Shown here: positions 20,135-28,063 of the stretch, piece after piece
Position numbering within the stretch: the first letter of the stretch is position 1
How the letters are laid out: each line of letters starts with the position of its first letter
Source: Methanobacterium sp. ERen5
GTDB taxonomy: Archaea; Methanobacteriota; Methanobacteria; Methanobacteriales; Methanobacteriaceae
Length of the DNA stretch: 64,000 nt
NCBI GenBank assembly: GCA_024167805.1
Contig: CP099988.1
Span: forward strand, 1,682,001-1,746,000
Direction of reading: 5' to 3'
Translations under genes and position numbers: made by a program
The notes under the pieces: model-generated
Database searches by the model: none
Told to the model about the DNA's origin: nothing
What the model saw: the letters and a program-made list of their open reading frames with translations, nothing else

Positions 20135-20825
20135 ATGGTAAACCTTGATGATGCAGTAACAGCACGTTTGGAATATTTTGGTGAACATTTCGAGATATTG
20201 GTTGATCCAGATCTTGCATCTGACTTCAAGAGGGGTCAGGACATAAATGTTGAGGATATCCTTGTTGTAGAGGAAATTTTCAAAGATGCAAAAAAGGAGA
20301 CAAATCATCTGAAGAAGCCATGATGAAGGCTTTCCAAACAACGGACCATGTTGAAGTTGCTGCTAATATTCTAAAAAAGGCCAGATTCAGCTCACAGCTC
20401 AACAACGTAAAGAAATGCAGGAAGAAAAGCGTCTGAAGGTTGTAACAACCATTGCAAGGGAGGCAATAAACCCCCAGACAAAACTTCCACATCCTGTAAG
20501 AAGAATAGAAATTGCTATGGATGAAGCTAAGGTACGTATAGATCCATTTAAAAGTGTTGATGAGCAAGTTAACACAACTTTGAAGGCCATTAGGGTCAAG
20601 ATTCCCATCAGATTTGAAAAAGTTAAAGTAGCTATACGGGTTCCTGGAGATTTCTCAGGAAAAGTCTACGGTGCCATTCCGGAATTTGGAAAACCCATGC
20701 AGGAAGAATGGCAACAGGACGGCTCTTGGGTGGCTGTTGTTGAGATACCTGGAGGTATGCAGGATAACTTTTACCAAAAGCTCAATGAACTAACCCATGG
20801 CCAAGTAGAGACCAAGCTGCTCTAA
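20135..20825 (+). CDS. SBDS ribosome maturation protein (two single-base deletions)
   Basis: Archaeal SBDS/Sdo1 homologue, which helps release the anti-association factor aIF6 from the 50S subunit. The FYSH domain starts [21 protein letters not shown]. The frame breaks twice: the A run at 20290-20295 needs one A (giving [13 protein letters not shown]) and the A run at 20373-20378 needs one A (giving [18 protein letters not shown]). After repair the remaining domains [15 protein letters not shown] [21 protein letters not shown] and the C-terminal RNA-binding-like domain follow to about 231 residues, the normal size. Confidence 0.88.
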
Positions 20826-20868
20826 CTGTAGGTTCATTTTTTTAGCATTCCAATAAAGGAGGCAGAAT

Positions 20869-21661
20869 GTGATATTTGTAGAGGATAAAGAAATTGTAAT
20901 TCCTGGAGATATTCTGGCTGATGAAGAATATAACTCTGGAAGAGGAACTTTCAAGGAAAACGACAAGGTTTGTTCCTCACTTGTAGGCCTTGTGGCAATA
21001 AGGGACAAAAAAATAAGTGTAATACCCTTACAGAGCAAGTACATCCCTAAGAGGGGAGATGTGGTCATAGGTGAAGTCACAGACATAAGATTTTCCATGT
21101 GGAATCTTGATGTCAACTCACCATACTCCGGATTTTTACCAGCATCTGATGTATTTGGAAAGGAAAAAGGGAATTGAACCGCACATTTGATGTGGGTGAC
21201 GTTTTATTTTTGAGAGTTGTGGATGTTGACGAAGTGAAAAAGGTCAAACTCGGTCTTAAAGGCAGGGGACTGGGTAAGTTCAGGGAGGAATTCTCATCAA
21301 CATCACACCAACCAAGGTGCCAAGACTCATTGGTAAGAAGGGATCCATGATCAACATGATCAAGGATGAAACCAAGTGTGAAGTCATTGTGGGACAAAAT
21401 GGAGTGGTTTGGGTCAAGGGAGATCCTACCATGGAAAGGGTTGCAGAGAAGGTCATAAACATGATCGAAGAACAGGCTCATACATCGGGCTTAACAGACC
21501 GTGTGAGGGACATGTTAGCAACACTTTTAGGACGTGAACCTGGCTCTGATGATTCTGAAGAATTAGAAAATTCGGAAGAATTAGAAAATTCTGAAATTGA
21601 AGAATCTGAACCAGAAGAAGAAACGAAAGAGGATGACGGTATTAATCCAAATGAGGGGTGA
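20869..21661 (+). CDS. rrp4: Exosome RNA-binding subunit Rrp4 (two single-base deletions)
   Basis: Cap subunit that guides RNA into the archaeal exosome. The N-terminal domain has VIPGDILA, the S1 domain covers about [20 protein letters not shown], and the KH domain contains [15 protein letters not shown]. It starts with GTG at 20869 after a strong AGGAGG. Frame breaks: the A run at 21164-21168 lacks one A (restoring [11 protein letters not shown]), and GG at 21287-21288 lacks one G (restoring [13 protein letters not shown]). The C-terminal tail is acidic and carries a short direct repeat (SEELEN twice). It overlaps rrp41 by four bases. Confidence 0.9.
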
Positions 21662-22389
21662 TTATCATTATAACCAATACCAATCTAAGCACTGGTACTG
21701 AAACCAGTGGAAGAGCCGATAACAGGGCTTTTGACGAGTTAAGGAAGATGAAAATAGAGGCAGGAGTCCTTGAAAGAGCAGATGGATCAGCTTACCTTGA
21801 AATCGGCGGAAACAAAGTTCTAGCTGCTGTATATGGTCCGAGAGAACTGTTTGTAAGACGTTTAATGCAGCCAAACAAGGCTGTATTAAGGTGCAAGTAC
21901 AACATGGCACCATTTTCAGTGGACGACAGAAAGAGGCCAGGGCCAGACAGGAGATCTGTAGAAATCTCAAAAATAGCTTCTCAAGCCCTAACTCCAGCGG
22001 TGTTCCTGGAAAAATTCCCACGTTCAACAATAGATGTTTTCATAGAAGTTATTGAAGCTGAAGGCGGAACAAGATGTGCTGGAATTACAGCAGCATCAGT
22101 TGCCCTGGCAGATGCAGGAATACCAATGAGGGACATGGTTGTTGCCTGTGCAGCAGGAAAATCCGATGGTAAGGTCATACTCGATCTCTCTGAGGTTGAA
22201 GATAAGGAAGGACAAGCAGATGTTCCAATCGCCATCATGCCAAGAACAGGTGAAATCACATTACTACAGATGGATGGAAATCTCACAGAGGAAGAATTTG
22301 GACAGGCACTGGATCTCGCAATTAACGGTTGTAAAATTATAAGCGAAAAACAGAAGGCAGCCATAAAAAACAGGTATGGTGATGAATAA
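21658..22389 (+). CDS. rrp41: Exosome catalytic subunit Rrp41
   Basis: Phosphorolytic 3'-5' RNase of the RNase PH family, active subunit of the archaeal exosome hexamer. It has [36 protein letters not shown] and [15 protein letters not shown] typical of Rrp41. The catalytic Asp lies in the region around [12 protein letters not shown] (about residue 182). It starts with GTG overlapping the Rrp4 stop, and its own stop overlaps the rrp42 ATG by one base, so all three subunits are translationally linked. 243 residues, normal. Confidence 0.95.
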   Translation: MIIIITNTNLSTGTETSGRADNRAFDELRKMKIEAGVLERADGSAYLEIGGNKVLAAVYGPRELFVRRLMQPNKAVLRCKYNMAPFSVDDRKRPGPDRRSVEISKIASQALTPAVFLEKFPRSTIDVFIEVIEAEGGTRCAGITAASVALADAGIPMRDMVVACAAGKSDGKVILDLSEVEDKEGQADVPIAIMPRTGEITLLQMDGNLTEEEFGQALDLAINGCKIISEKQKAAIKNRYGDE

Positions 22390-23180
22390 TGGTTCGTATA
22401 GTTCCAGAGATCATAAAGGAAAGCGTAACCAATCTGGTTAAAAACGGTGAAAGAACAGATGGAAGAGCCTTTGATGAGTACAGGGAAATATCCCTTGAAG
22501 CCGGAGTTATTGAAAAGGCTGAAGGTTCAGCAAGGGTAAAAATTGGTAACACCCAGATAATCATCGGGGCCAAACCCCAGATAGGAACACCATTTGGAGA
22601 CACACCGAACGTCGGAGTTCTAATGACAAACACAGAGTTACTGCCAATGGCAGCACCCAACTTTGAGTCAGGACCTCCGGATGAAAATTCTGTTGAGCTT
22701 TCAAGAGTCACAGACAGATGTATAAGGGAAGGCGAAGTTGTTGATCTAGAAAAATTATGTATTGTCCCTGGTGAAAAGGTATGGATGATATTTTTGGATC
22801 TCCATGTGGTTGACTACGATGGAAACCTGATGGATGCAGCCGTACTTGGAAGTGTTGCAGCACTCAAGAACACCAAGTTACCAGAAGCCAAAATCATTGA
22901 CGGTGAAGTTGTACTCGACTACGACAATTTGGTACCTTTACCAATCAACGACACAGCGTTAATGTCCACATTCGCAAAGATCGGCGAAGAACTCATCATA
23001 GATCCTTCCTTAGAAGAAGAGGAAGTGATGGGAGCCCGCTTATCAGTAGGCATAACTCAAGATGGTAATATATGTGCAATGCAGAAAGGTGGGGAGAAAA
23101 CTTTAACTCAAGAGGAAGTATTGAAGGCTGTTTCAATTGCGAAGATCAAAACAGCTGAACTCAGAACACTCCTTCCATAG
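22389..23180 (+). CDS. rrp42: Exosome subunit Rrp42
   Basis: Inactive RNase PH-like partner of Rrp41 in the alternating hexamer; it contributes to RNA binding. The 263-residue protein has [29 protein letters not shown] and the C-terminal [16 protein letters not shown] [16 protein letters not shown]. The ATG overlaps the rrp41 stop (TAATG). The DxxxD-type catalytic acids of Rrp41 are not conserved in this family, as expected. Confidence 0.95.
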   Translation: MVRIVPEIIKESVTNLVKNGERTDGRAFDEYREISLEAGVIEKAEGSARVKIGNTQIIIGAKPQIGTPFGDTPNVGVLMTNTELLPMAAPNFESGPPDENSVELSRVTDRCIREGEVVDLEKLCIVPGEKVWMIFLDLHVVDYDGNLMDAAVLGSVAALKNTKLPEAKIIDGEVVLDYDNLVPLPINDTALMSTFAKIGEELIIDPSLEEEEVMGARLSVGITQDGNICAMQKGGEKTLTQEEVLKAVSIAKIKTAELRTLLP

Positions 23181-23313
23181 ATGCATTTATAACTGTGGAA
23201 TTTCAAATTCTATGATCTAGACATTCATAATTGAAATTTTCATAAATTTTTTTATGGATTACCAATTAAAATTAGATATTTTCAAGAATTAAAATTAATC
23301 AAGGTGATATAAA

Positions 23314-23583
23314 ATGGCAAGAACTAAAAAAGTAGGCATAACCGGTAGATTCGGTGCAAGATATGGTAGAAAAGCCAAAAGGACAGTTAAATCAGTAGAA
23401 GAAAACATGAAGGTGAAACATGTTTGTCCTCAGTGTGATAGACCAGCAGTAAAAAGGGTTTCAGCAGGAATATGGAAATGCAGAAAGTGCGGTAACGTAT
23501 TCACAGGCGGAGCTTACCTTCCAGCAACTCCAATGGGTAAAACAGCTGCAAGGAACATAAAAAGAATAGTTGGAGGATTATAA
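23314..23583 (+). CDS. rpl37ae: Ribosomal protein L37Ae
   Basis: Small zinc-ribbon protein of the archaeal 50S subunit. 89 residues, with CPQC and CRKC (about residues 38-41 and 56-59) forming the zinc site and the basic N-terminus typical of the family. GGTGAT precedes the ATG. It follows the exosome genes and is followed after one base by the rpoP start. Confidence 0.95.
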   Translation: MARTKKVGITGRFGARYGRKAKRTVKSVEENMKVKHVCPQCDRPAVKRVSAGIWKCRKCGNVFTGGAYLPATPMGKTAARNIKRIVGGL

Positions 23584-23584
23584 A

Positions 23585-23716
23585 TTGTATAAATGTGGGA
23601 AATGTGGAACATTGGTAGATATCAAAGGTTACACCGAATCTAAATGTCCTAGTTGCAGGTACAGAATTCTGTTTAAAGAAATTCCTCCTGTAAGGCGTAG
23701 TATAAAAGCAAGATAA
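23585..23716 (+). CDS. rpoP: RNA polymerase subunit P (Rpo12/RpoP)
   Basis: 43-residue zinc-binding subunit of archaeal RNA polymerase, homologous to eukaryotic Rpb12. It starts with TTG; GGAGG lies eight bases before it inside the end of rpl37ae. The zinc site is formed by CGKCG near the start and CPSCRYR (about residue 26). The C-terminal [17 protein letters not shown] is typical. It is short and easily missed by automatic gene finding. Confidence 0.93.
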   Translation: MYKCGKCGTLVDIKGYTESKCPSCRYRILFKEIPPVRRSIKAR

Positions 23717-23732
23717 TATTCAATTATTAACT

Positions 23733-24224
23733 ATGCTGATAACAACGTCGAGGAAACCTTCCCAAAGGACAAGATCATTTTGTAAAAGTTTGATCAGAGT
23801 CCATAACTCTAGTTATACTAACCGGGGAAAAATGAGTCTCCGGGACGTTTTGATCAAATCTTCTGAAATGGGCTACGACAAAACAGCCGTAATCTCCCAG
23901 ATGAAAGCAAATCCTAGTAGGATTGACTTTCACAAAGAAGATGGGGAACTTATACTTTCTCTTGATATTACTGTGGGTCTTGATAACAATTCAGGATCTA
24001 AGAGCAGGGTAAAACTTAAGGATCTGAAATTCTACAGTGAATTAAGTGAACTGGAAGGACTTCGAGACATATTCAACATTCCCAGTTTAACCAAGGGTTC
24101 GGAATTTAGAAATCTCATGCTTTTAAAGGCATCAGAAGAACCTAATGCTGCTACTATTGAATTTTATGCAGATGACGGCAGTTTAACTGGTCCAAAAATA
24201 TTTATAAAGGGATGGAGGCAGTAG
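23733..24224 (+). CDS. Brix-domain ribosome biogenesis protein
   Basis: Archaeal Brix (Imp4-like) protein, expected to bind rRNA during ribosome assembly. It begins MLITTSRKPSQRTRSFCKSL, the Brix N-terminal signature, and contains MSLRDVLIKSSE. About 163 residues, a single Brix half as usual in archaea. No convincing ribosome binding site precedes the ATG; coupling to rpoP 16 bases upstream is possible. It lies next to Pcc1, as in other archaea. Confidence 0.85.
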   Translation: MLITTSRKPSQRTRSFCKSLIRVHNSSYTNRGKMSLRDVLIKSSEMGYDKTAVISQMKANPSRIDFHKEDGELILSLDITVGLDNNSGSKSRVKLKDLKFYSELSELEGLRDIFNIPSLTKGSEFRNLMLLKASEEPNAATIEFYADDGSLTGPKIFIKGWRQ

Positions 24225-24226
24225 AT

Positions 24227-24493
24227 TTGAGTTCTTCAAATGTGCTTGCAGGCACCAGAACTGAACTGGTTTTCGAGTTTGAAGATCCAGAAGATGTTGA
24301 AGTGGTACTGGGTTCAATTGAACCAGAAATAGATGGACATCCCTCTGACAGAACATCTGTTAGTATTAAAAAGGATGGAAACAACCTGCGGATACATATA
24401 GAATCTCAAGACAGTGCATCCTTCCGGGCTTCTTTAAATTCCTACTTAAGATGGATCAAACTATCTTCAGAAATACTTGGTCTAAAAAAATAG
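24227..24493 (+). CDS. pcc1: KEOPS complex subunit Pcc1
   Basis: Dimerising subunit of the KEOPS complex, which makes the t6A modification on ANN-decoding tRNAs. Shows the family end pattern SFRASLNSYLRWIKLSSEIL. The TTG at 24227 is chosen: GGAGG lies eight bases before, and this places the gene two bases after the Brix stop, giving 88 residues. An ATG at 24212 would overlap the Brix gene and put the ribosome binding site inside the coding region. Confidence 0.85.
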   Translation: MSSSNVLAGTRTELVFEFEDPEDVEVVLGSIEPEIDGHPSDRTSVSIKKDGNNLRIHIESQDSASFRASLNSYLRWIKLSSEILGLKK

Positions 24494-24583
24494 ATCAAAA
24501 ACTGTGATGTGTAGTTCATCATGAGTTTTACTTAAGCTACAAAAATAAAAATATAATTTCATTGAAAAATGAGGTGATTTAAT

Positions 24584-24949
24584 ATGGAACTTCCAAAAAA
24601 TATCCAACATCAAATAGCACAATTCCAGCAGGCACAGCAACAGGCTCAGGCAATTACAATGCAAAAACAGAGTGTTGACATGCAGATAAAGGAAACTGAA
24701 AAGGCACTAGAAGAATTGAAAAAAACAGATGAAGGATCTGATGTCTACAAAACTGCAGGAAACCTTTTAATTAAAGTTAACAGGGACGAGATCAATGAAG
24801 AACTCGAAGAAAAAATAGAAACCCTAAAATTAAGAGAAAAAACTGTAAGCCGCCAGGAAGAACGTATAATGGCTAAATTACAAGAAATGCAAAATTCTTT
24901 ACAGGAAGCAATGCAGGGATCAGGAATGAACCCGGGGTTAGGTAATTGA
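24584..24949 (+). CDS. pfdB: Prefoldin beta subunit
   Basis: Subunit of the archaeal prefoldin chaperone, which holds unfolded proteins with coiled-coil arms. 121 residues with an N-terminal helix rich in Gln (QFQQAQQQAQA), a central beta hairpin (VYKTAGNLLIKV) and a C-terminal helix. GAGGTGAT precedes the ATG. The stop overlaps the TTG start of the next gene. Confidence 0.95.
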   Translation: MELPKNIQHQIAQFQQAQQQAQAITMQKQSVDMQIKETEKALEELKKTDEGSDVYKTAGNLLIKVNRDEINEELEEKIETLKLREKTVSRQEERIMAKLQEMQNSLQEAMQGSGMNPGLGN

Positions 24950-25205
24950 GGAAACTTTCAGACCAAGAATTAGATGAAATTTCAGAATTAGCAGTTAAAT
25001 CTGCAGAAACCTTCATCTATTCACGGGTTTCAAAAAAGAAATATTAGACCTTGACATCAAGGTCGAACTTGATTATGATAAGGGGTTAGATGTTGACATA
25101 GACATAGATATCAAATTCGATCCCCTGTCAAAATCCGACAATACAATTGCAGAAGAAGCTGCAAACCATGCAATCACCCAAATAGACAGTTATTTGGCTG
25201 ATTAA
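24946..25205 (+). CDS. DUF3194 protein (one-base deletion)
   Basis: An archaeal protein of unknown function regularly found after prefoldin beta; I recognise it as DUF3194. It starts with TTG overlapping the pfdB stop (LRKLSDQELDEISELA). The A run at 25032-25037 lacks one A, which causes an early stop. Repair gives KKEILDLDIKVELDYDKGLDVDIDIDIKFDPLS and a total of about 86 residues. The acidic beta strands of alternating Asp and Ile are notable. Confidence 0.7.
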
Positions 25206-25265
25206 ATGGGGATTACTATCCCATCAAATTATATTTTATTTTAATTTTAAAAGGAAATACTTACC

Positions 25266-25936
25266 ATGATAACTCCAGTTTTAGACCTTAAAAATGGGTT
25301 GGCAGTGGCTGGTAAGTCTGGTAAAAGGAAACCTACAAACCACTTAAAACAGTTTTCACAGACTCATCAGATCCCCTGAAAATTGCAGAGGCACTTAAAA
25401 CAGCGGGCTACAGTGAACTTTACATCGCAGATCTGGACTCCATCGAAGGAACAGGTTCAAATCAGGAAATTGTGAAGAAAATAAACAAAACCATCCCTGT
25501 CATGCTAGATGCAGGAATCACCAACCACCAAGACATTGAAGCTGTTGTTGGCAGTGCAGAAAAGATCATAGTTGCCACAGAAACCCTTGAGAGCATGGAA
25601 GAAATAGGGCAAATATTTTCCTTAAACCCCAAAAATTCCCTGGTATTGAGTGTTGATCTGGTTGGTGGTGAAGTGCTCTCTAAAAATATGAAACTCAACT
25701 CTGAAGATGTGATGGGAATAATTGAAAAACACAATCCCGCCGAAGTCATAATTCTAGATGTTTCAAGGGTTGGAACCAATTCTGGTTTTGATGAGGCAGT
25801 GGTGGATCGTTTCAAACACACCGAAACCCAGTTAATTGTGGGTGGAGGAGTTACCAAGGCAACCATCAAAGAACTTGAAAAAATTGGAGTCAATAAATTC
25901 TTGGTTGGAACAGCCATCCACAACGGTGATCTTTAA
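25266..25936 (+). CDS. HisA-related TIM-barrel protein, COG1411 (one-base deletion)
   Basis: A HisA/HisF-like (beta-alpha)8 protein of a methanogen family of unproven function (about 224 residues). The barrel starts MITPVLDLKNGLAV, with phosphate-binding GGGVT near the C-terminus (about residue 193) and VGTAIHNGDL at the end. GG at 25327-25328 lacks one G; repair restores SGKRETYKPLKT. It is not histidine biosynthetic HisA proper: the barrel shows different active-site loops and no his genes are near. Ten bases separate it from a PfkB kinase, suggesting a shared sugar-phosphate pathway. Confidence 0.75.
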
Positions 25937-25944
25937 GGTGAAAC

Positions 25945-26850
25945 ATGGCCAAGTTCATGATCATAGGTCCAGTTACAAGGGACACAATTAACAGGGATGG
26001 AATGATCTACCACCATACAGGTGGTGCTGTTTACTTTCAATCCGCTGTATTTTCAAGTTTTAACAAGGATGTAACAGCGGTGATACCTCTGTCTAAATCT
26101 GACACAGATCTCTTGAAAGCCTTTCCAGAGGATGCTCATATCCTCCCGGTTTTTGTGGAGGAAACAATGGAGTTTGAAAACATCTATCCAAACCATGATC
26201 TAAACCACCGTGTGCAGAGGGCAAAGGTACCGGACAACCCAGTACTTCCTGAAAATCTTCCAGAATCCATGGAATCCTACGATGCTGCAATTCTCTGTCC
26301 ACTTTCACCCACAGACATTCCCATCGAAACTGTAAAACACATTGCCAAACATGATGTGCCTATTTACATGGGTGCCCAAGGATACTTAAGACATCTTAAT
26401 GATGATGAAATCATATTAAAACCCTGGGAAGATTTTCCTAAATTCTTGAAACATGTTGAACTACTGTTTTTAGATGAGGCCGAAGCAGGGATCATCACAG
26501 ACTTTGAGGGTCATGATCTCGAAACCATTGCCAGACAACTTTCGAAGTTTGGGCCAAACGAGATAATTATTACCCGCGGAGATAGAGGAGCTTTGATCTA
26601 CTCGGCAAGATCCAATGAACTCTACGGAATCCATGCATTTCCGCCCAAGCAAACAATGGATCCAACAGGATTAGGTGACACATATATGGCGGCCTATGCA
26701 TCTAAGAAGGTTGAAGGTTACAGTTCAAAATCATGTGGAATTTTCGCGTCAATGGTGTCCACAATGAAACTAGAAACCATAGGTGTTTTCAAGGGAAATG
26801 ACACAATAGTACTTGAAAGACTTAAAGACCATGGAATAACAGATATTTAA
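25945..26850 (+). CDS. PfkB-family carbohydrate/nucleoside kinase
   Basis: A 301-residue ribokinase-superfamily kinase. GGAVYFQSAVFSS is the N-terminal substrate loop, ITRGDRGALIYS precedes the ATP site, and the anion hole with the catalytic base is in DPTGLGDTYMAAY (about residue 243). The usual alanine of TGAGD is leucine here, though the Asp is kept. The substrate is unknown. AGGTGA overlaps the stop of the HisA-like gene, so the two are coupled. Confidence 0.82.
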   Translation: MAKFMIIGPVTRDTINRDGMIYHHTGGAVYFQSAVFSSFNKDVTAVIPLSKSDTDLLKAFPEDAHILPVFVEETMEFENIYPNHDLNHRVQRAKVPDNPVLPENLPESMESYDAAILCPLSPTDIPIETVKHIAKHDVPIYMGAQGYLRHLNDDEIILKPWEDFPKFLKHVELLFLDEAEAGIITDFEGHDLETIARQLSKFGPNEIIITRGDRGALIYSARSNELYGIHAFPPKQTMDPTGLGDTYMAAYASKKVEGYSSKSCGIFASMVSTMKLETIGVFKGNDTIVLERLKDHGITDI

Positions 26851-27053
26851 ACACAGTTCTAAATCAAATCTTAAAAATCGACCTAACAAATTCCATTCAA
26901 CATCCAATCATTCAAACTACTTTCGAAAATGCTTCGTCTAAGCTACTAACAGAACTATTTTTTTAAGACATTAATTTCATGAAAATTTAAAACATCAATA
27001 TTTATTAGTTGAATACATTAAATGGTTAATTAGAACCTTTGGAGTATTGTGAT

Positions 27054-27479
27054 ATGATTGAAGAAATTGAGCAGAGAATAGTGGACAATTTTCATAGAGA
27101 TCTGTTGAAGTCGCGTGGGGAAAAGCTGGTTAAATGCCAAAGGGTATTGCCCAAATTGGATGAAGACAACACAGACATTGTGGAAAAGATAGTTTTAAGC
27201 TTTGAAGACACTGACCAGATCGATATAGAAAATACCTACAATGTATGTATCAAGGCAACAAACATGGACTTCAAAGCCTGTGATAATTTCAACAATCCAG
27301 TGGATATCCATGAAATAATAGGAAGAAGACTGTTGGACTATGGAGAAATATATTTCGACACATTCAACAATGAAACAAGTGGATCATTAAGAACAAAACT
27401 CATCTTCGAAGACGATTACGAAATAAAAGTAGATGGTAACAACCTACAGATCGAAGCTTACATAGAAGATTCAGTGTAG
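27054..27479 (+). CDS. Hypothetical protein, unknown family
   Basis: A 141-residue acidic protein without membrane segments, signal peptide or cysteine motif. It begins MIEEIEQRIVDNFHRDLLKSRGEKLVKCQ and alternates charged beta-like segments toward the end (DYEIKVDGNNLQIEAYIED). GGAG at 27041 lies nine bases before the chosen ATG. It stands alone between PfkB and a convergent small membrane protein gene. I do not recognise it. Confidence 0.6.
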   Translation: MIEEIEQRIVDNFHRDLLKSRGEKLVKCQRVLPKLDEDNTDIVEKIVLSFEDTDQIDIENTYNVCIKATNMDFKACDNFNNPVDIHEIIGRRLLDYGEIYFDTFNNETSGSLRTKLIFEDDYEIKVDGNNLQIEAYIEDSV

Positions 27480-27555
27480 AAACTTAAACCCTAAAAAAAT
27501 TAATTTTTTAAAAATCAACTAAAAATAAGTAGTGATTAATTTCGGTTATTTTTTT

Positions 27556-27738
27556 TTAATTCAACAAGAATGGGAGTATTAAAAATGGAAGGATACCTGC
27601 TGTAAAGAACAGTATAATTCCGATTATGGTGTAAACATTTTTTTTGTCCATAACTCCTGCACAAATGAGGATAACACTGATCACTGCCATTATTGGGGGG
27701 ATTATGTGAGAAAATAATATTGCGGATGGATTTGCCAT
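27556..27738 (-). CDS. Small two-helix membrane protein
   Basis: A 60-residue hydrophobic protein with two predicted membrane helices (about IPPIMAVISVILICAGV and YTIIGIILFFTAGILPFLIL) joined by a short MDKKN loop. The ATG at 27738 is chosen because GTGAT lies just upstream; the GTG inside that site would be an alternative start. Function unknown; similar short proteins are common in Methanobacteriales. Confidence 0.6.
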   Translation of the reverse strand: MANPSAILFSHIIPPIMAVISVILICAGVMDKKNVYTIIGIILFFTAGILPFLILPFLLN

Positions 27739-27844
27739 TTGGATCACTTCAGAAAACTTTTTGATGGAATAAATTTTAAAAACTTAGTTCTAATAGATAA
27801 TTTTCAGTACTAATTTAAATTTCATAATAGTATGGTGTTGGGAG

Positions 27845-27852
27845 ATATATAA
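27845..27852 (+). promoter_or_regulatory. TATA box before the candidate structured RNA
   Basis: ATATATAA, centred about 26 bases before 27874, sits at the archaeal spacing to start a transcript at the first paired base of the structure at 27870. No protein gene follows on this strand. Confidence 0.4.
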
Positions 27853-27869
27853 TTTAGGTATTGTTTTTA

Positions 27870-27952
27870 GGTGGATCTTCCAAAGTTCACAAGTAACACT
27901 CTGACCAGTCAGGGTAGCATCCGCCCACTTTCCATGGATGAGCTAAATCCAT
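27870..27952 (+). ncRNA. Candidate structured non-coding RNA
   Basis: A GC-richer island in a very AT-rich gap. GGTGGAT (27870-27876) pairs with ATCCGCC (27919-27925). Inside it ACTCTGA (27898-27904) pairs with TCAGGGT (27909-27915) around a CCAG loop. A further hairpin ATGGAT/ATCCAT (27934-27939 and 27947-27952) follows. Both main stems contain a G-U pair on the plus strand that would be a C-A mismatch on the minus strand, so the plus strand is the likely transcript. A TATA box lies at the right distance. I do not recognise the family. Confidence 0.4.
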
Positions 27953-28063
27953 CAAAATAAGCTGATTTTAATAAACAAATTTGCATTTTTCCACCAGATT
28001 CCCTGATAAAAGAAGATTAAAAAAATAAAATAGGATTGCAGATAAAAGGAATTAAAACTTTGA

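Noticed and set aside
21541..21600. Possible repeat element in rrp4
   Set aside because: The short direct repeat encodes part of the acidic tail (SEELEN twice) and is explained by low-complexity protein sequence.
20135..21661. Programmed frameshifting in SBDS and Rrp4
   Set aside because: The shifts occur at unrelated homopolymers, two per gene, always by one missing base, and the same happens in many unrelated genes of the window; sequencing error explains all.
23733..24224. Brix gene start inside the RpoP region being a longer fusion
   Set aside because: RpoP ends at its own stop at 23716 and the Brix frame opens only afterwards.
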